DNA of 64,000 bases from Oceanobacillus sojae (GTDB taxonomy: Bacteria > Bacillota > Bacilli > Bacillales > Amphibacillaceae): contig NZ_LT727809.1 in the NCBI RefSeq assembly GCF_900162665.1, forward strand, positions 641,229-705,228. Reading direction: 5' to 3'. The first letter of the stretch is position 1, and every line of letters begins with the position of its first letter. A program made the position numbers and the translations under genes. Shown one piece after another: positions 8,834 to 17,031 of this stretch. The notes below the pieces were generated by a model that ran no database searches, had not been told where the DNA came from, and saw only the letters and a program-made list of their open reading frames with translations.

Positions 8834-9982
8834 TTATTCAATTGCACTGCCTTCAGCTGTTTCCTCACCCCAGATAGTGTTATACACCATATCTGCAAGC
8901 GTTGCTCTTGTTACAATTCCCGCCAGCTTATTATTATCAGTCACAACGGGTACGTAACTGCTGCCGCGGCGAAGCATTCGATACATCGTATCCCGGAGCA
9001 GGCTGTTTTTATCCACGGCATATTTTGCAGTATCCATCACTTCATAAACCTGATTTTTCTTTTTATAGTTTGAATCGATCATTTCAATGTCGACGTAGCC
9101 TTTTAAAATTCCTGCCCCGTCAATCACTAATAGGGAATCCACGCGTTTTGCGTGCATTTTTTGAATTGCTTCTTTCAGACTGCTTTCTTCTTCTATCGTA
9201 ATTGGATTCGGATTCATAATCTGTTCGACACGCGTTACTTCCGGGCGGCTTTCTAATAACCGGTCTTTTCCGATAAAGTCTTCTACAAATTCATTAGCGG
9301 GATGACGTAAAATATCATCCGGAGTACCGGCTTGTACGATTTCACCTTTATTCATAATAACGATCTTATCAGCAAGCTTTATCGCTTCATCCATATCATG
9401 CGTTACAAAAACGATTGTTTTATCCATTTCCCTTTGAAGCTTTTTAAACTCCTCCTGTAAGCTGTCACGGGTGATCGGGTCGAGTGCACCAAAAGGCTCG
9501 TCCATTAAAATTAATGGGGGATTTACAGCCAAAGCTCTCAGCACCCCAATCCGCTGCTGCTGCCCACCGCTTAGTTCATGAGGATAACGGGTTAAATAAT
9601 CCTCAGGCAGGTCAACTAACGAAATAAGTTCTTTTGCCCGTTCCTGTTGTTTTTCCTTATTCCATTTTAAAAGGGACCCTACAAGAGAAATATTTTCTCC
9701 TACTGTCATATGAGGCATTAATCCAATTTGCTGAATAACATAACCAATGGATCGTCGCAGCTGGACAACATTTTGCTTGAGAACATTTACTCCATCCACA
9801 AGAATTTCTCCGCTGGAAGGTTCAATTAACCGGTTAATCATTTTCATTGTTGTTGTTTTCCCGCAGCCGCTTGGTCCAATAAAAACGACAAACTCTCCAC
9901 GTTCTACTTTTAGGTTCAGTTTATGAACAGAAGGATAGTCGTTCCCTTCGAACTGTTTTGTTACATCTTTAAACTCTAGCAT
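8834..9982 (-). CDS. opuCA: OpuC-type osmoprotectant ABC transporter ATPase with two CBS domains
   Basis: The 382-residue protein has Walker A GPSGCGKTT, signature LSGGQQQR and Walker B PLILMDEP. Two CBS domains fill about residues 250-370 (VDSLLVIDG and SYVPVVTDN regions). This layout is diagnostic for OpuCA/ProV-like ATPases, where the CBS pair senses ionic strength. I place the start at the second ATG (9982), 8 bases after GGAGG; an upstream ATG at 9997 overlaps that ribosome site. It is the first gene of the operon and is divergent from the GbsR-like gene across a ~257-bp AT-rich region. Confidence 0.9.
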   Translation of the reverse strand: MLEFKDVTKQFEGNDYPSVHKLNLKVERGEFVVFIGPSGCGKTTTMKMINRLIEPSSGEILVDGVNVLKQNVVQLRRSIGYVIQQIGLMPHMTVGENISLVGSLLKWNKEKQQERAKELISLVDLPEDYLTRYPHELSGGQQQRIGVLRALAVNPPLILMDEPFGALDPITRDSLQEEFKKLQREMDKTIVFVTHDMDEAIKLADKIVIMNKGEIVQAGTPDDILRHPANEFVEDFIGKDRLLESRPEVTRVEQIMNPNPITIEEESSLKEAIQKMHAKRVDSLLVIDGAGILKGYVDIEMIDSNYKKKNQVYEVMDTAKYAVDKNSLLRDTMYRMLRRGSSYVPVVTDNNKLAGIVTRATLADMVYNTIWGEETAEGSAIE

Positions 9983-10239
9983 CCAAAGCACCTCCATTGC
10001 TTATTTCCGTAAAACTAAATTTCAGACTTCCTCAGTATAAAAAGTATCAGGCAAAAATGAAAATCCGAAAATAGCGATTTAAACCATAAAATCTGTGCAA
10101 TTTAAACTTTACAAAGTATACAGAAGGGTTTATCTTAGAATTGCTTTATTTTACGTCTGTTTTCTATAGGATCTGCTTTTTTCATTTTTGATTGATTCAT
10201 GTTAAAGTGGCACATATACAGGAAAAAGGGGGCTTGACG

Positions 10240-10830
10240 ATGGCATCACTTTCAAACGATCAATTGCTTCAAGAAATTAAATCCTGCGAGGATCTTCTTA
10301 CAGATCGAATTGCAGATAATATGGAAACCTTCGGCGTTTCTTCGACGGTAGGCCGTCTGCTTGGCATTATTTATATGAACAGAGAGGCGATGACATTAGA
10401 TTCACTGGCTGATGAAACAGGTATGAGTAAAACAAGAATGAGCCAAGTCATGCGGCAGATGATTTCACTGAATATCGCTGAGAAAGAATACGTGAAAGGC
10501 AGCCGCAAGGATCATTACAATGTGGAACGCGACTATGCGCAAACGTTTATTTCATTATTTACAAGTAACTGGGCAGAGGTTGTAAAACGTAATACCAGTT
10601 TAGAACGCCGTCTCAGAGAACAAATTCGCCATTTAGAAACTTGCTTGACGGAGGATTCTTCTGAAGATGTAAAGGTTCGAATGGAGAGATTACAGCAGGA
10701 ATTGGATGAATGGAATACCTACTATAACTGGATTAATAATCTTGTTGCATTTTTTGAAAGTGGCGAGATTTTTAACCATGTCCCGATTATCACCCCGAAC
10801 AAGAAGGAGGAAGAACAAAATGAAGAATAA
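10240..10830 (+). CDS. GbsR/OpcR-like MarR-family regulator
   Basis: A 196-residue regulator with a winged helix at about residues 30-95 (LADETGMSKTRMSQVMRQM is the recognition region) and a helical C-terminal effector/dimer domain. It matches the GbsR family, which in B. subtilis represses choline/betaine uptake and synthesis genes. The ATG at 10240 is chosen because AAAAAGGGGG sits 8 bases upstream; an in-frame TTG at 10192 has no such site. The gene overlaps the following BKACE gene by 11 bases, so regulator and catabolic genes should be co-translated. It probably controls both this operon and divergent opuC. An ACTTT-AC-AAAGT dyad near 10108 is a possible operator. Confidence 0.8.
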   Translation: MASLSNDQLLQEIKSCEDLLTDRIADNMETFGVSSTVGRLLGIIYMNREAMTLDSLADETGMSKTRMSQVMRQMISLNIAEKEYVKGSRKDHYNVERDYAQTFISLFTSNWAEVVKRNTSLERRLREQIRHLETCLTEDSSEDVKVRMERLQQELDEWNTYYNWINNLVAFFESGEIFNHVPIITPNKKEEEQNEE

Positions 10831-11704
10831 ACGAATTATTACTGCCGCACTGACTGGCGCAGGAGATACAACGGAAAAAAGCAGACATGTTCCGGTTACG
10901 CCAAAAGAAATTGCGGAGTCTGCTATCGAATCAGCAAAAGCTGGTGCTGCAATTGCACATATTCATGTTCGTGATCCAAAGACTGGTAAGCTCAGTCACG
11001 ATGTAGAGCTTTTTAAAGAGACTGTAGAACGAATTCGTGAATCCGATACAGATGTGATTATTAATATTACTGCCGGCGGGGGCGGAGACTTTGTTCCTAG
11101 CCTTGAAAATCCGGCACAAGGAGGCCCGGGAACAGATATTCAGACCCCGAAAGAACGGCATGAACCAGTCGGAAAACTGCTTCCGGAGCTCACCACATTG
11201 GACTGCGGCAGTCTGAACTTTGGTAACCAGGTTTATTTAGGACCGGAAGACTGGCTTCGCGAGCATGCCGGGCTGATTAAAGAGAGCGGCGTAAAACCGG
11301 AAATGGAAGTATTTGATACAGGTCATATCCGCCTTGCCAATCAATTAATTTCCGAAGGGCTGGTGGAAGGAACACCAATGTATCAGTTTTGTCTTGGTAT
11401 TCCATGGGGCGCTGATGCTGATTCAGAAACAATCGAATATATGAAAAGACGTATTGTCGAGGGCTCTCACTGGTCTGCTTTCGGTATTGGCCGCATGCAG
11501 CTACCGATTGTGGCACAGGCTGCTTTACTCGGCGGGAACGTTCGTGTTGGATTAGAAGATAATCTATATTTAGAAAAAGGTGTGCTTGGCACCAATGAAC
11601 AGCTGGTAGATCAAGCTGTCAGCATCCTAAACAGTGTGAAGCTGGATCCAATGACAGCGGCAGAAGCAAGAGAGCATTTAAATTTAAAAACATTTAATTC
11701 TTAA
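10820..11704 (+). CDS. BKACE-family enzyme, probable dehydrocarnitine (betainyl-CoA-forming) cleavage enzyme
   Basis: A 294-residue beta-keto acid cleavage enzyme (DUF849/BKACE). The zinc-binding AHIHVRD motif lies near residues 45-51, with GGGGD and CGSLNFGN loops and EVFDTGHI downstream. In carnitine pathways this family reacts 3-dehydrocarnitine with acetyl-CoA to give betainyl-CoA and acetoacetate. The substrate is inferred from the flanking carnitine dehydrogenase and thioesterase. ATG at 10820 follows AAGGAGG; the open frame extends upstream in the regulator's coding region but that is not used. A 3-keto-5-aminohexanoate role is the alternative, but no lysine-fermentation genes are present. 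Confidence 0.82.
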   Translation: MKNKRIITAALTGAGDTTEKSRHVPVTPKEIAESAIESAKAGAAIAHIHVRDPKTGKLSHDVELFKETVERIRESDTDVIINITAGGGGDFVPSLENPAQGGPGTDIQTPKERHEPVGKLLPELTTLDCGSLNFGNQVYLGPEDWLREHAGLIKESGVKPEMEVFDTGHIRLANQLISEGLVEGTPMYQFCLGIPWGADADSETIEYMKRRIVEGSHWSAFGIGRMQLPIVAQAALLGGNVRVGLEDNLYLEKGVLGTNEQLVDQAVSILNSVKLDPMTAAEAREHLNLKTFNS

Positions 11705-11714
11705 GAGGTGAACT

Positions 11715-12683
11715 ATGGCACAAAAAACAATGGCAGTTTTAGGAACCGGTGTTATCGGCAATGGCTGGATTGCCCGCTTTTTAGCAAGCGGTCATAAAGT
11801 CAATGCTTTTGACCCGGCTCCTGGTGGGAAAGAAAAAACAGAAAAAATGATAGATGAAATTTGGACAACTTTAGAAGAGTTTGGAATAAGCGATGAAGCT
11901 GCGAAGGAAAATCTCAGCTTTTATGACAGCTTAGAAGAAGCTGTAAAAGAAGCGGATTTGATACAGGAAAACGTTCCAGAGCAGGAAGTGTTGAAGAAAA
12001 AAGTATTGGCACAAGTCGATGCGGCAGCTAAACCAACAGCGATTATTGCATCCAGTACCTCCGGTTATATGCCTTCTGTACTCCAGGAGGATTGTGTACA
12101 TCATCCAGAACGGGTCATTGTCGCACATCCATTTAATCCGGTTTACTTAATTCCGCTTGTAGAAATTGCAGGAGGAAAACAGACTGAGCGCAGTTATATG
12201 GAAAAAGCAGAAAAAATGTATGAAAGCATGAATATGAAGCCGCTTGTGATGAAAGGCGAAATTGATGGCCATATTGGTGACCGGCTTATGGAAGCAATTT
12301 GGCGTGAAGGTCTTCATATTGTCAACGATGGCGTTGCCACAACCGAAGAAGTGGATAAAGCGATTGTTTATGGACCTGGCCTGCGCTGGGCCTTGATGGG
12401 GCCATTTTTAACACTTCATTTAGCGGGCGGAAAAGACGGTATGAAGCACATGCTTGAACAGTTTGGCCCTGCTTTGAAGCTTCCGTGGACCCGCCTGGTT
12501 GCTCCGGAATTGACCGAAGAATTAAGTGAAAAAGTAATTTCAGGAACTGCACAGCAAAGCGGAGACGTACCAATTGAAGATTTGGAGCATCGCCGTGACC
12601 GCTTCTTGATTAAACTGATGGGGCTTTTAGAGGAAGAAGGCTTCTGGCCGTCAGAAAGGCTGCTTTCCTATGACAGACAGTAA
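11715..12683 (+). CDS. L-carnitine dehydrogenase (3-hydroxyacyl-CoA dehydrogenase fold)
   Basis: A 322-residue NAD-dependent dehydrogenase. The Rossmann motif GTGVIGNGWIARFLASG lies near the N-terminus, followed by SSTSGYMPS and the catalytic-His segment AHPFNPVYLIPLVEIAGG, then a C-terminal helical domain. This pattern matches L-carnitine 3-dehydrogenase, which oxidises carnitine to 3-dehydrocarnitine. It lies 10 bases after the BKACE gene, with AGAGGTG upstream, and overlaps the thioesterase gene by 14 bases. In some proteobacteria dehydrogenase and thioesterase are fused; here they are separate but overlapping. Confidence 0.85.
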   Translation: MAQKTMAVLGTGVIGNGWIARFLASGHKVNAFDPAPGGKEKTEKMIDEIWTTLEEFGISDEAAKENLSFYDSLEEAVKEADLIQENVPEQEVLKKKVLAQVDAAAKPTAIIASSTSGYMPSVLQEDCVHHPERVIVAHPFNPVYLIPLVEIAGGKQTERSYMEKAEKMYESMNMKPLVMKGEIDGHIGDRLMEAIWREGLHIVNDGVATTEEVDKAIVYGPGLRWALMGPFLTLHLAGGKDGMKHMLEQFGPALKLPWTRLVAPELTEELSEKVISGTAQQSGDVPIEDLEHRRDRFLIKLMGLLEEEGFWPSERLLSYDRQ

Positions 12684-13143
12684 GCAAATATGGACGGGGC
12701 ATGTATTGCCTGAATGGGTAGATTATAACGGACACTTAAATGATGCATACTATGCCTTGATTTTCAGTTACAGTCTGGATGCGTTGATGGATGAAATTGG
12801 GCTTGACCAAGAAGGAAGAAAAGCAAATGCTTATACTATTTTCACCCTGGAAGCGCATGTTAAATATTTAAAAGAGGCGCATGAAAATGAAGAACTGCAT
12901 ACGAACGTTACTGTTCTGAACAAGGATGAAAAGCGTATGCATCTCTGGTTTGAAATGAAAAATGAAGAAAATGATATACTTGCAACCAGCGAACAGATGG
13001 TGATGGGCATGGATCAGTCATCTGGACGTCCTTCTCCATTTCCAAAAGCTGTTGAGGAAAAGATGAAACAATTACCGGAGACAGCTAAAGATAATTGGCC
13101 TTCGGGAGCGAATAAGCCTATGGGTATTCGCAAGAAAAAGTAA
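12670..13143 (+). CDS. 4HBT-fold thioesterase, probable betainyl-CoA thioesterase
   Basis: A 157-residue hotdog-fold protein. The motif VDYNGHLNDAYY near residues 17-28 matches the 4HBT active-site helix region (D/N-x-x-G-H-x-N). Its position, overlapping carnitine dehydrogenase and two genes after BKACE, points to hydrolysis of betainyl-CoA to glycine betaine and CoA as the last step. The enzyme class is clear; the substrate is inferred from context. A long hairpin (13192-13251) follows the gene. Confidence 0.8.
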   Translation: MTDSKQIWTGHVLPEWVDYNGHLNDAYYALIFSYSLDALMDEIGLDQEGRKANAYTIFTLEAHVKYLKEAHENEELHTNVTVLNKDEKRMHLWFEMKNEENDILATSEQMVMGMDQSSGRPSPFPKAVEEKMKQLPETAKDNWPSGANKPMGIRKKK

Positions 13144-13191
13144 AATATATTTTTGGCTGAAACAAAATGTTTGTATTGGCATAGGTAATAT

Positions 13192-13251
13192 ATGCTCTCT
13201 TTATTGTGAACAGAGAAATATAAAAATTCTCTAACATGGTAAAGGGAGCAT
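13192..13251 (+). other. Two-part hairpin after the carnitine operon
   Basis: An outer 12-bp stem (ATGCTCTCTTTA with TAAAGGGAGCAT, one G-U pair) encloses an inner 6-bp stem (AGAGAA with TTCTCT). There is no T-run. It may stabilise or end the message, or be a remnant of a palindromic element. Confidence 0.5.
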
Positions 13252-13406
13252 TTGCTATGTCCGAAAGAACAGGTAGCATATGCTGTAAAACTGTATTAGC
13301 TGTTGAAAAATAATTCAGCATTTGTAAAAATGATAACATCATCAGGAAAAATATGTTATACTGCCATTTGTAATCAAGATAAATAAAATCTGCGAAACGA
13401 AGTAGA

Positions 13407-13443
13407 AGAGGTTCTAGCTAACACCCTCTATAAAAAACTAAGG
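13407..13443 (+). promoter_or_regulatory. preQ1-I riboswitch
   Basis: The sequence matches the class I preQ1 aptamer: AGAGG ... CCTCT forms the P1 stem, the loop carries TTCTAGCTA, and the A-rich tail ends ACTAAGG for the pseudoknot. Compared with the usual core there is one extra A after GCTA. It lies about 90 bases before queC, where this riboswitch is normally found, and is followed directly by a terminator. Confidence 0.92.
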
Positions 13444-13445
13444 AT

Positions 13446-13476
13446 AACCATATCGAGCCTTAGATATGGTTTTTTA
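13446..13476 (+). terminator. Riboswitch-controlled terminator
   Basis: The stem AACCATATC/GATATGGTT (13446-13454 with 13463-13471) is followed by a T-run. The riboswitch tail CTAAGG (13438-13443) can instead pair with CCTTAG (13458-13463), which would break the terminator. Ligand binding ties up the tail in the pseudoknot and so favours termination. Confidence 0.88.
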
Positions 13477-13530
13477 TTATTTTCTGGGTGTATAGGATTC
13501 TCTTTTTCAAATTGGAAAGGGGATTTTTTT

Positions 13531-14205
13531 ATGGAAAAAAATAATAAGCACGCAGTAGTTGTATTTAGCGGTGGTCAGGACAGTACCACCTGTTTATTTT
13601 GGGCATTAGAAAAGTTTGAGCGTGTGGAATTAGTGACCTTTGATTACAATCAGCGTCACAGCCTGGAGATTGAAGTCGCCAGGGAAATTGCTGAAGACCA
13701 GGGGTTGAAACATCATATTCTGGATATGTCATTACTGAATCAATTAGCTCCCAATGCCCTGACAAGAACGGATATAGAAGTGGAAAATGCCGAAGAGGAA
13801 GGAGAATTACCAAATACATTTGTTCCAGGCAGGAATTTATTGTTTCTTTCATTTGCAACGATTTTAGCAAAACAGATCAATGCAAAGCATATAATTACCG
13901 GTGTATGTGAGACGGATTTTAGCGGATATCCGGATTGTCGTGATATCTTTACCAAATCTTTAAATGTCACATTAAACCTGTCAATGGACGAAGATTTTGT
14001 AATCCATACGCCATTAATGTGGCTGGACAAGGCAGAAACATGGGAAATGGCGGATGGGCTGCAAGTCTTTGATTATATCAGAGAAAAGACTTTAACCTGC
14101 TATAACGGGATAAGAGGGGCCGGATGCGGAGAATGTCCGGCATGCCAATTGCGCCAGCGAGGCTTAGATCAATATCTGGCAAGAAGACAGGAGGCTAATC
14201 AATAA
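13531..14205 (+). CDS. queC: 7-cyano-7-deazaguanine synthase
   Basis: A 224-residue enzyme that converts 7-carboxy-7-deazaguanine to preQ0 using ATP and ammonia, in the queuosine pathway. The PP-loop SGGQDST is at residues 12-18. The zinc-binding cysteines appear near the C-terminus in [16 protein letters not shown]. It is the first gene of queCDE downstream of a preQ1 riboswitch. AAAGGGG precedes the ATG. Its stop codon shares one base with the queD start. Confidence 0.95.
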   Translation: MEKNNKHAVVVFSGGQDSTTCLFWALEKFERVELVTFDYNQRHSLEIEVAREIAEDQGLKHHILDMSLLNQLAPNALTRTDIEVENAEEEGELPNTFVPGRNLLFLSFATILAKQINAKHIITGVCETDFSGYPDCRDIFTKSLNVTLNLSMDEDFVIHTPLMWLDKAETWEMADGLQVFDYIREKTLTCYNGIRGAGCGECPACQLRQRGLDQYLARRQEANQ

Positions 14206-14672
14206 TGTTCGGGTTTCGTATTGTGGAAGAGCTGCAAAAGCTGGATAAAGACATTCAAAGAGAGCAGTTGGTCTACCATCAAAAACGTGTAATGGTAAGT
14301 AAAGAATTTACATTCGATGCGGCACACCATCTTCATTGTTATGAGGGGAAGTGTAAAAATCTTCACGGACATACCTATAAAGTTATATTCGGAATCAGCG
14401 GTTTTGTCGATAAAATCGGCTTTGTTATTGATTTCTCCGATATAAAAAAGATTTGGAAGGACAAGATTGAAATATTTTTAGATCATCGTTATCTAAATGA
14501 AACCTTACCGAAAATGAATACAACTGCAGAAAATATGGTCGTCTGGATTTTTGAACAAATGGAAGAAGCAATCCGTGATCTGCCTAACAATTGTAGAGTA
14601 GAATTTGTCCGGCTGTTTGAAACACCGACGGGTTATGCAGAAGCCAGACGGGAGTGGATTTATCATGCGTAA
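14205..14672 (+). CDS. queD: 6-carboxy-5,6,7,8-tetrahydropterin synthase
   Basis: A 155-residue QueD/PTPS-family protein. Zinc ligands are in FDAAHHLHCY and LHGHTYKV, and the catalytic Cys lies between them (EGKCKNLHGH). It makes CPH4 from dihydroneopterin triphosphate, the step before QueE. GGAGG lies just upstream. It has a slightly longer N-terminus than usual (about 25 residues before MVSKEFTF), so MVSKEF could be an alternative start. Confidence 0.93.
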   Translation: MFGFRIVEELQKLDKDIQREQLVYHQKRVMVSKEFTFDAAHHLHCYEGKCKNLHGHTYKVIFGISGFVDKIGFVIDFSDIKKIWKDKIEIFLDHRYLNETLPKMNTTAENMVVWIFEQMEEAIRDLPNNCRVEFVRLFETPTGYAEARREWIYHA

Positions 14673-15393
14673 AATACCTGTTTTAGAGGTATTCGGCCCT
14701 ACGATTCAGGGGGAAGGAATGGTAGTGGGACGTAAGACGATGTTTGTAAGAACAGCTGGATGTGATTATAGATGTGCATGGTGTGATTCCTCGTTTACCT
14801 GGGATGGAAGCGCCAAAGAAGATATTGTTCAGATGACGAGTGAAGAGATTTGGCAGCGGCTGAAAGAAACAGGTGGCAATCAATTTGATCATGTGACGAT
14901 TTCAGGCGGAAATCCAGCTTTGTTATCTGCTATGGATAACCTGATTGATTTGCTGCAGAAAAATAATATCGAGGTCGCCCTGGAAACACAGGGGAGCCGT
15001 TATCAGGAATGGTTTGTAAAAATTGATGATCTGACCATTTCTCCAAAACCGCCAAGCTCTAATATGAAAACAAACTGGGATAAGCTGGATGATATCATCC
15101 ATCAACTTAAAGCAAATGGACGATTAATACATACCAGCTTAAAGGTTGTAATTTTTGATAAAGAAGATCTTCGTTATGCTGAAAAAGTACATCAGCGCTA
15201 TCCGGAGCTTTCTTTTTTCCTGCAGGTAGGGAATGATGATTTAAAGGAAGCAGAGCCGCAGCAATTATCCCGGCATTTATTAAATAAGTATGAGTGGTTA
15301 ATTAATGAAGTAGTGGCCTCCACGGTATTGAATCGGGTTCGTGTTCTGCCGCAGGTGCATGCGCTAGTTTGGGGAAATAAGCGTGGTGTGTAG
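14665..15393 (+). CDS. queE: 7-carboxy-7-deazaguanine synthase, radical SAM
   Basis: A 242-residue radical SAM enzyme with the cluster motif C-x3-C-x2-C in CDYRCAWC near residue 31 and the substrate-binding start FGPTIQGEG. It converts CPH4 to CDG. The ATG at 14665 overlaps the end of queD by 8 bases and follows GGGAG; an open frame reaching back to 14605 inside queD is rejected. queF is not in this window, so the last step to preQ1 must be encoded elsewhere. Confidence 0.94.
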   Translation: MRKIPVLEVFGPTIQGEGMVVGRKTMFVRTAGCDYRCAWCDSSFTWDGSAKEDIVQMTSEEIWQRLKETGGNQFDHVTISGGNPALLSAMDNLIDLLQKNNIEVALETQGSRYQEWFVKIDDLTISPKPPSSNMKTNWDKLDDIIHQLKANGRLIHTSLKVVIFDKEDLRYAEKVHQRYPELSFFLQVGNDDLKEAEPQQLSRHLLNKYEWLINEVVASTVLNRVRVLPQVHALVWGNKRGV

Positions 15394-15468
15394 TAATAAA
15401 AAAGACAATTCAATTACTGCCTGCTCATTAGGTCTTAGCCTGCATTTTTAGACATACACCTGATAGAT

Positions 15469-15510
15469 AATACTTGAGAAGTCAGCCTGACTTCTCAAGT
15501 ATTCATTTTT
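15469..15510. terminator. Terminator after queE, probably bidirectional
   Basis: A 16-bp perfect stem (15469-15484 with 15488-15503) closes on a 3-base loop GCC and is followed by CATTTTT. It separates queE from a convergent minus-strand gene. Confidence 0.8.
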
Positions 15511-15562
15511 AAAAACTCCTATAGGCAGAGAGAAATCAGAAACTTCTACATAAGAAACATAA

Positions 15563-15952
15563 CTATTCCATTTCCAGTCCAAGCCCCTCTAAGTGTTTAA
15601 TATAATTTTCCGTTTTTAAATCGTCTTCACAGATATATCTGCCTTCGAAACCATCGACGCCATTCAATTCCTCATATTGTTCCATATGTGTATCATGTTG
15701 TGACTCCAATGCTTCTCTAGTCCCATCATCTCCTAAATCAGAGTAGTACATCATATTTTCATATTTTACCGTTTGTACACGCCCATTTTCAGCCTCTATT
15801 GTGACTGTAGTTGCTACTTCATCCTGATCAGCTGATAAAACAATGGTTCCATCAGTTGGATAGGGTGGTTTAAGCCAAACAAAAATAACTAAACCAAGAA
15901 TAATAACAAATGCAAATATAAGTCCAATCGTTTTTGTCATTTTTTTACTCAT
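15563..15952 (-). CDS. Hypothetical membrane-anchored protein
   Basis: A 129-residue protein with an N-terminal positive stretch and one hydrophobic helix (about residues 8-28), then a ~100-residue acidic outer domain. There is no lipobox cysteine. The beta-strand pattern (TVTIEAENGRVQTVKYEN) loosely recalls the DUF1307 lipoproteins, but this is weak. GAGGG lies about 10 bases upstream of ATG. Converges on the queE operon. Confidence 0.55.
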   Translation of the reverse strand: MSKKMTKTIGLIFAFVIILGLVIFVWLKPPYPTDGTIVLSADQDEVATTVTIEAENGRVQTVKYENMMYYSDLGDDGTREALESQHDTHMEQYEELNGVDGFEGRYICEDDLKTENYIKHLEGLGLEME

Positions 15953-16117
15953 TCTCTTAGATATCCCTCAATAAATAATTTAATATAATTAGGTTATCTA
16001 ATTAAAAATATGGGAGTTAATGGAAAATGAATAATTGTAATAGTATAGTTTTATAGAAATGAAGAAAAGAAAAGCTGTTATCATATGATAAAATAATCTT
16101 AGCGGAGGAGTGATTAT

Positions 16118-16927
16118 ATGAAACACCTTATATTTGGAAATGCAGCAGCCAGCTGTTTAAAGTATGCGTTCCTTAAGCAAAATCATCAAATTATCAGCTT
16201 TCCAATTGATTTTTCAGTAGGGCCAATTACTAATATTCATCAGCCTGGTGGCATCAAGGTTCATTTTGCCTGGAAAGCTTCTTGTTTTCAGGAGGTGCAA
16301 AACTTTCATGCAGATCAATCTGATTATCAAGAAGCGCTGGAGCAATTAGCAGAAATAAAAGATGGTGACCAACTGACCATTTGGACCTGTGAAAATGCCT
16401 CAGAGCAAATCGGTCTTCGAATCATCTGTTATTTATTAAGTGGTAAAGATGTGGAACTGAGGATAGTCAATACCACTAACGCAATGCAGGAATATATGAA
16501 GGGTAAGGGAATAGAGGTTATTATTCTTTCCACGGGTGGCTGTAATGCAAAACAGCTAATCCATTTTTATAATCATTCATATTCTTACATAACAAAAGAA
16601 ATGCGGCAAGCTTTCGAGCAGGAGGGAGAAGAATTACTTAAGCATGTCAGTTTAGTTCGTTCCTGGAAGCAGGGGGAAATAATTGATGAACTAGAAACAA
16701 GAGACGATGCATTGATTTTAGAATATATAAAAAGTGTGGAACAAGAAGGAGGGGAAGAGACCTTTATCAATGCAGCGAGAGTAGTTGGAGGCGTATTAAC
16801 GGAATCTGATCAATTCTTTTCAGATTCATGGATTGAGTACCGGATCCGTTCGCTTATCCAGTCTGGTTATCTGAGGTATGTAGGAAGTCTGCAAGCCATG
16901 CGGATGTACAGGGTAAAAACAGCTTGA
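16118..16927 (+). CDS. DUF1835 / DUF3658 domain protein
   Basis: A 269-residue cytoplasmic protein. The first ~125 residues match DUF1835 (opening HLIFGNAAASCLKYAF, then DFSVGPI). The C-terminal ~110 residues fit the DUF3658 helical domain that usually follows it. The function is unknown. GGAGGAG precedes the ATG. The gene stands alone and ends at a 13-bp hairpin. Confidence 0.75.
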   Translation: MKHLIFGNAAASCLKYAFLKQNHQIISFPIDFSVGPITNIHQPGGIKVHFAWKASCFQEVQNFHADQSDYQEALEQLAEIKDGDQLTIWTCENASEQIGLRIICYLLSGKDVELRIVNTTNAMQEYMKGKGIEVIILSTGGCNAKQLIHFYNHSYSYITKEMRQAFEQEGEELLKHVSLVRSWKQGEIIDELETRDDALILEYIKSVEQEGGEETFINAARVVGGVLTESDQFFSDSWIEYRIRSLIQSGYLRYVGSLQAMRMYRVKTA

Positions 16928-16953
16928 AATAAGTTTAGAATTATATAGCTTTG

Positions 16954-16996
16954 CCCCTGTCAAAAGACGACGTATACCACTGCTTTTGATAGGGGG
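16954..16996. terminator. Hairpin between convergent genes
   Basis: CCCCTGTCAAAAG pairs with CTTTTGATAGGGG across a 16-base loop (one mismatch). There is no immediate T-run, but a T-rich stretch follows within 20 bases. It is a likely terminator for the DUF1835 gene. Confidence 0.55.
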
Positions 16997-17031
16997 ATGA
17001 TATATCCTTTTTATTTTTCCATATTGGCAGA

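Noticed and set aside
10706-10819. Upstream extension of the BKACE frame
   Set aside because: This part lies inside the regulator gene, and a clear AAGGAGG supports the start at 10820.
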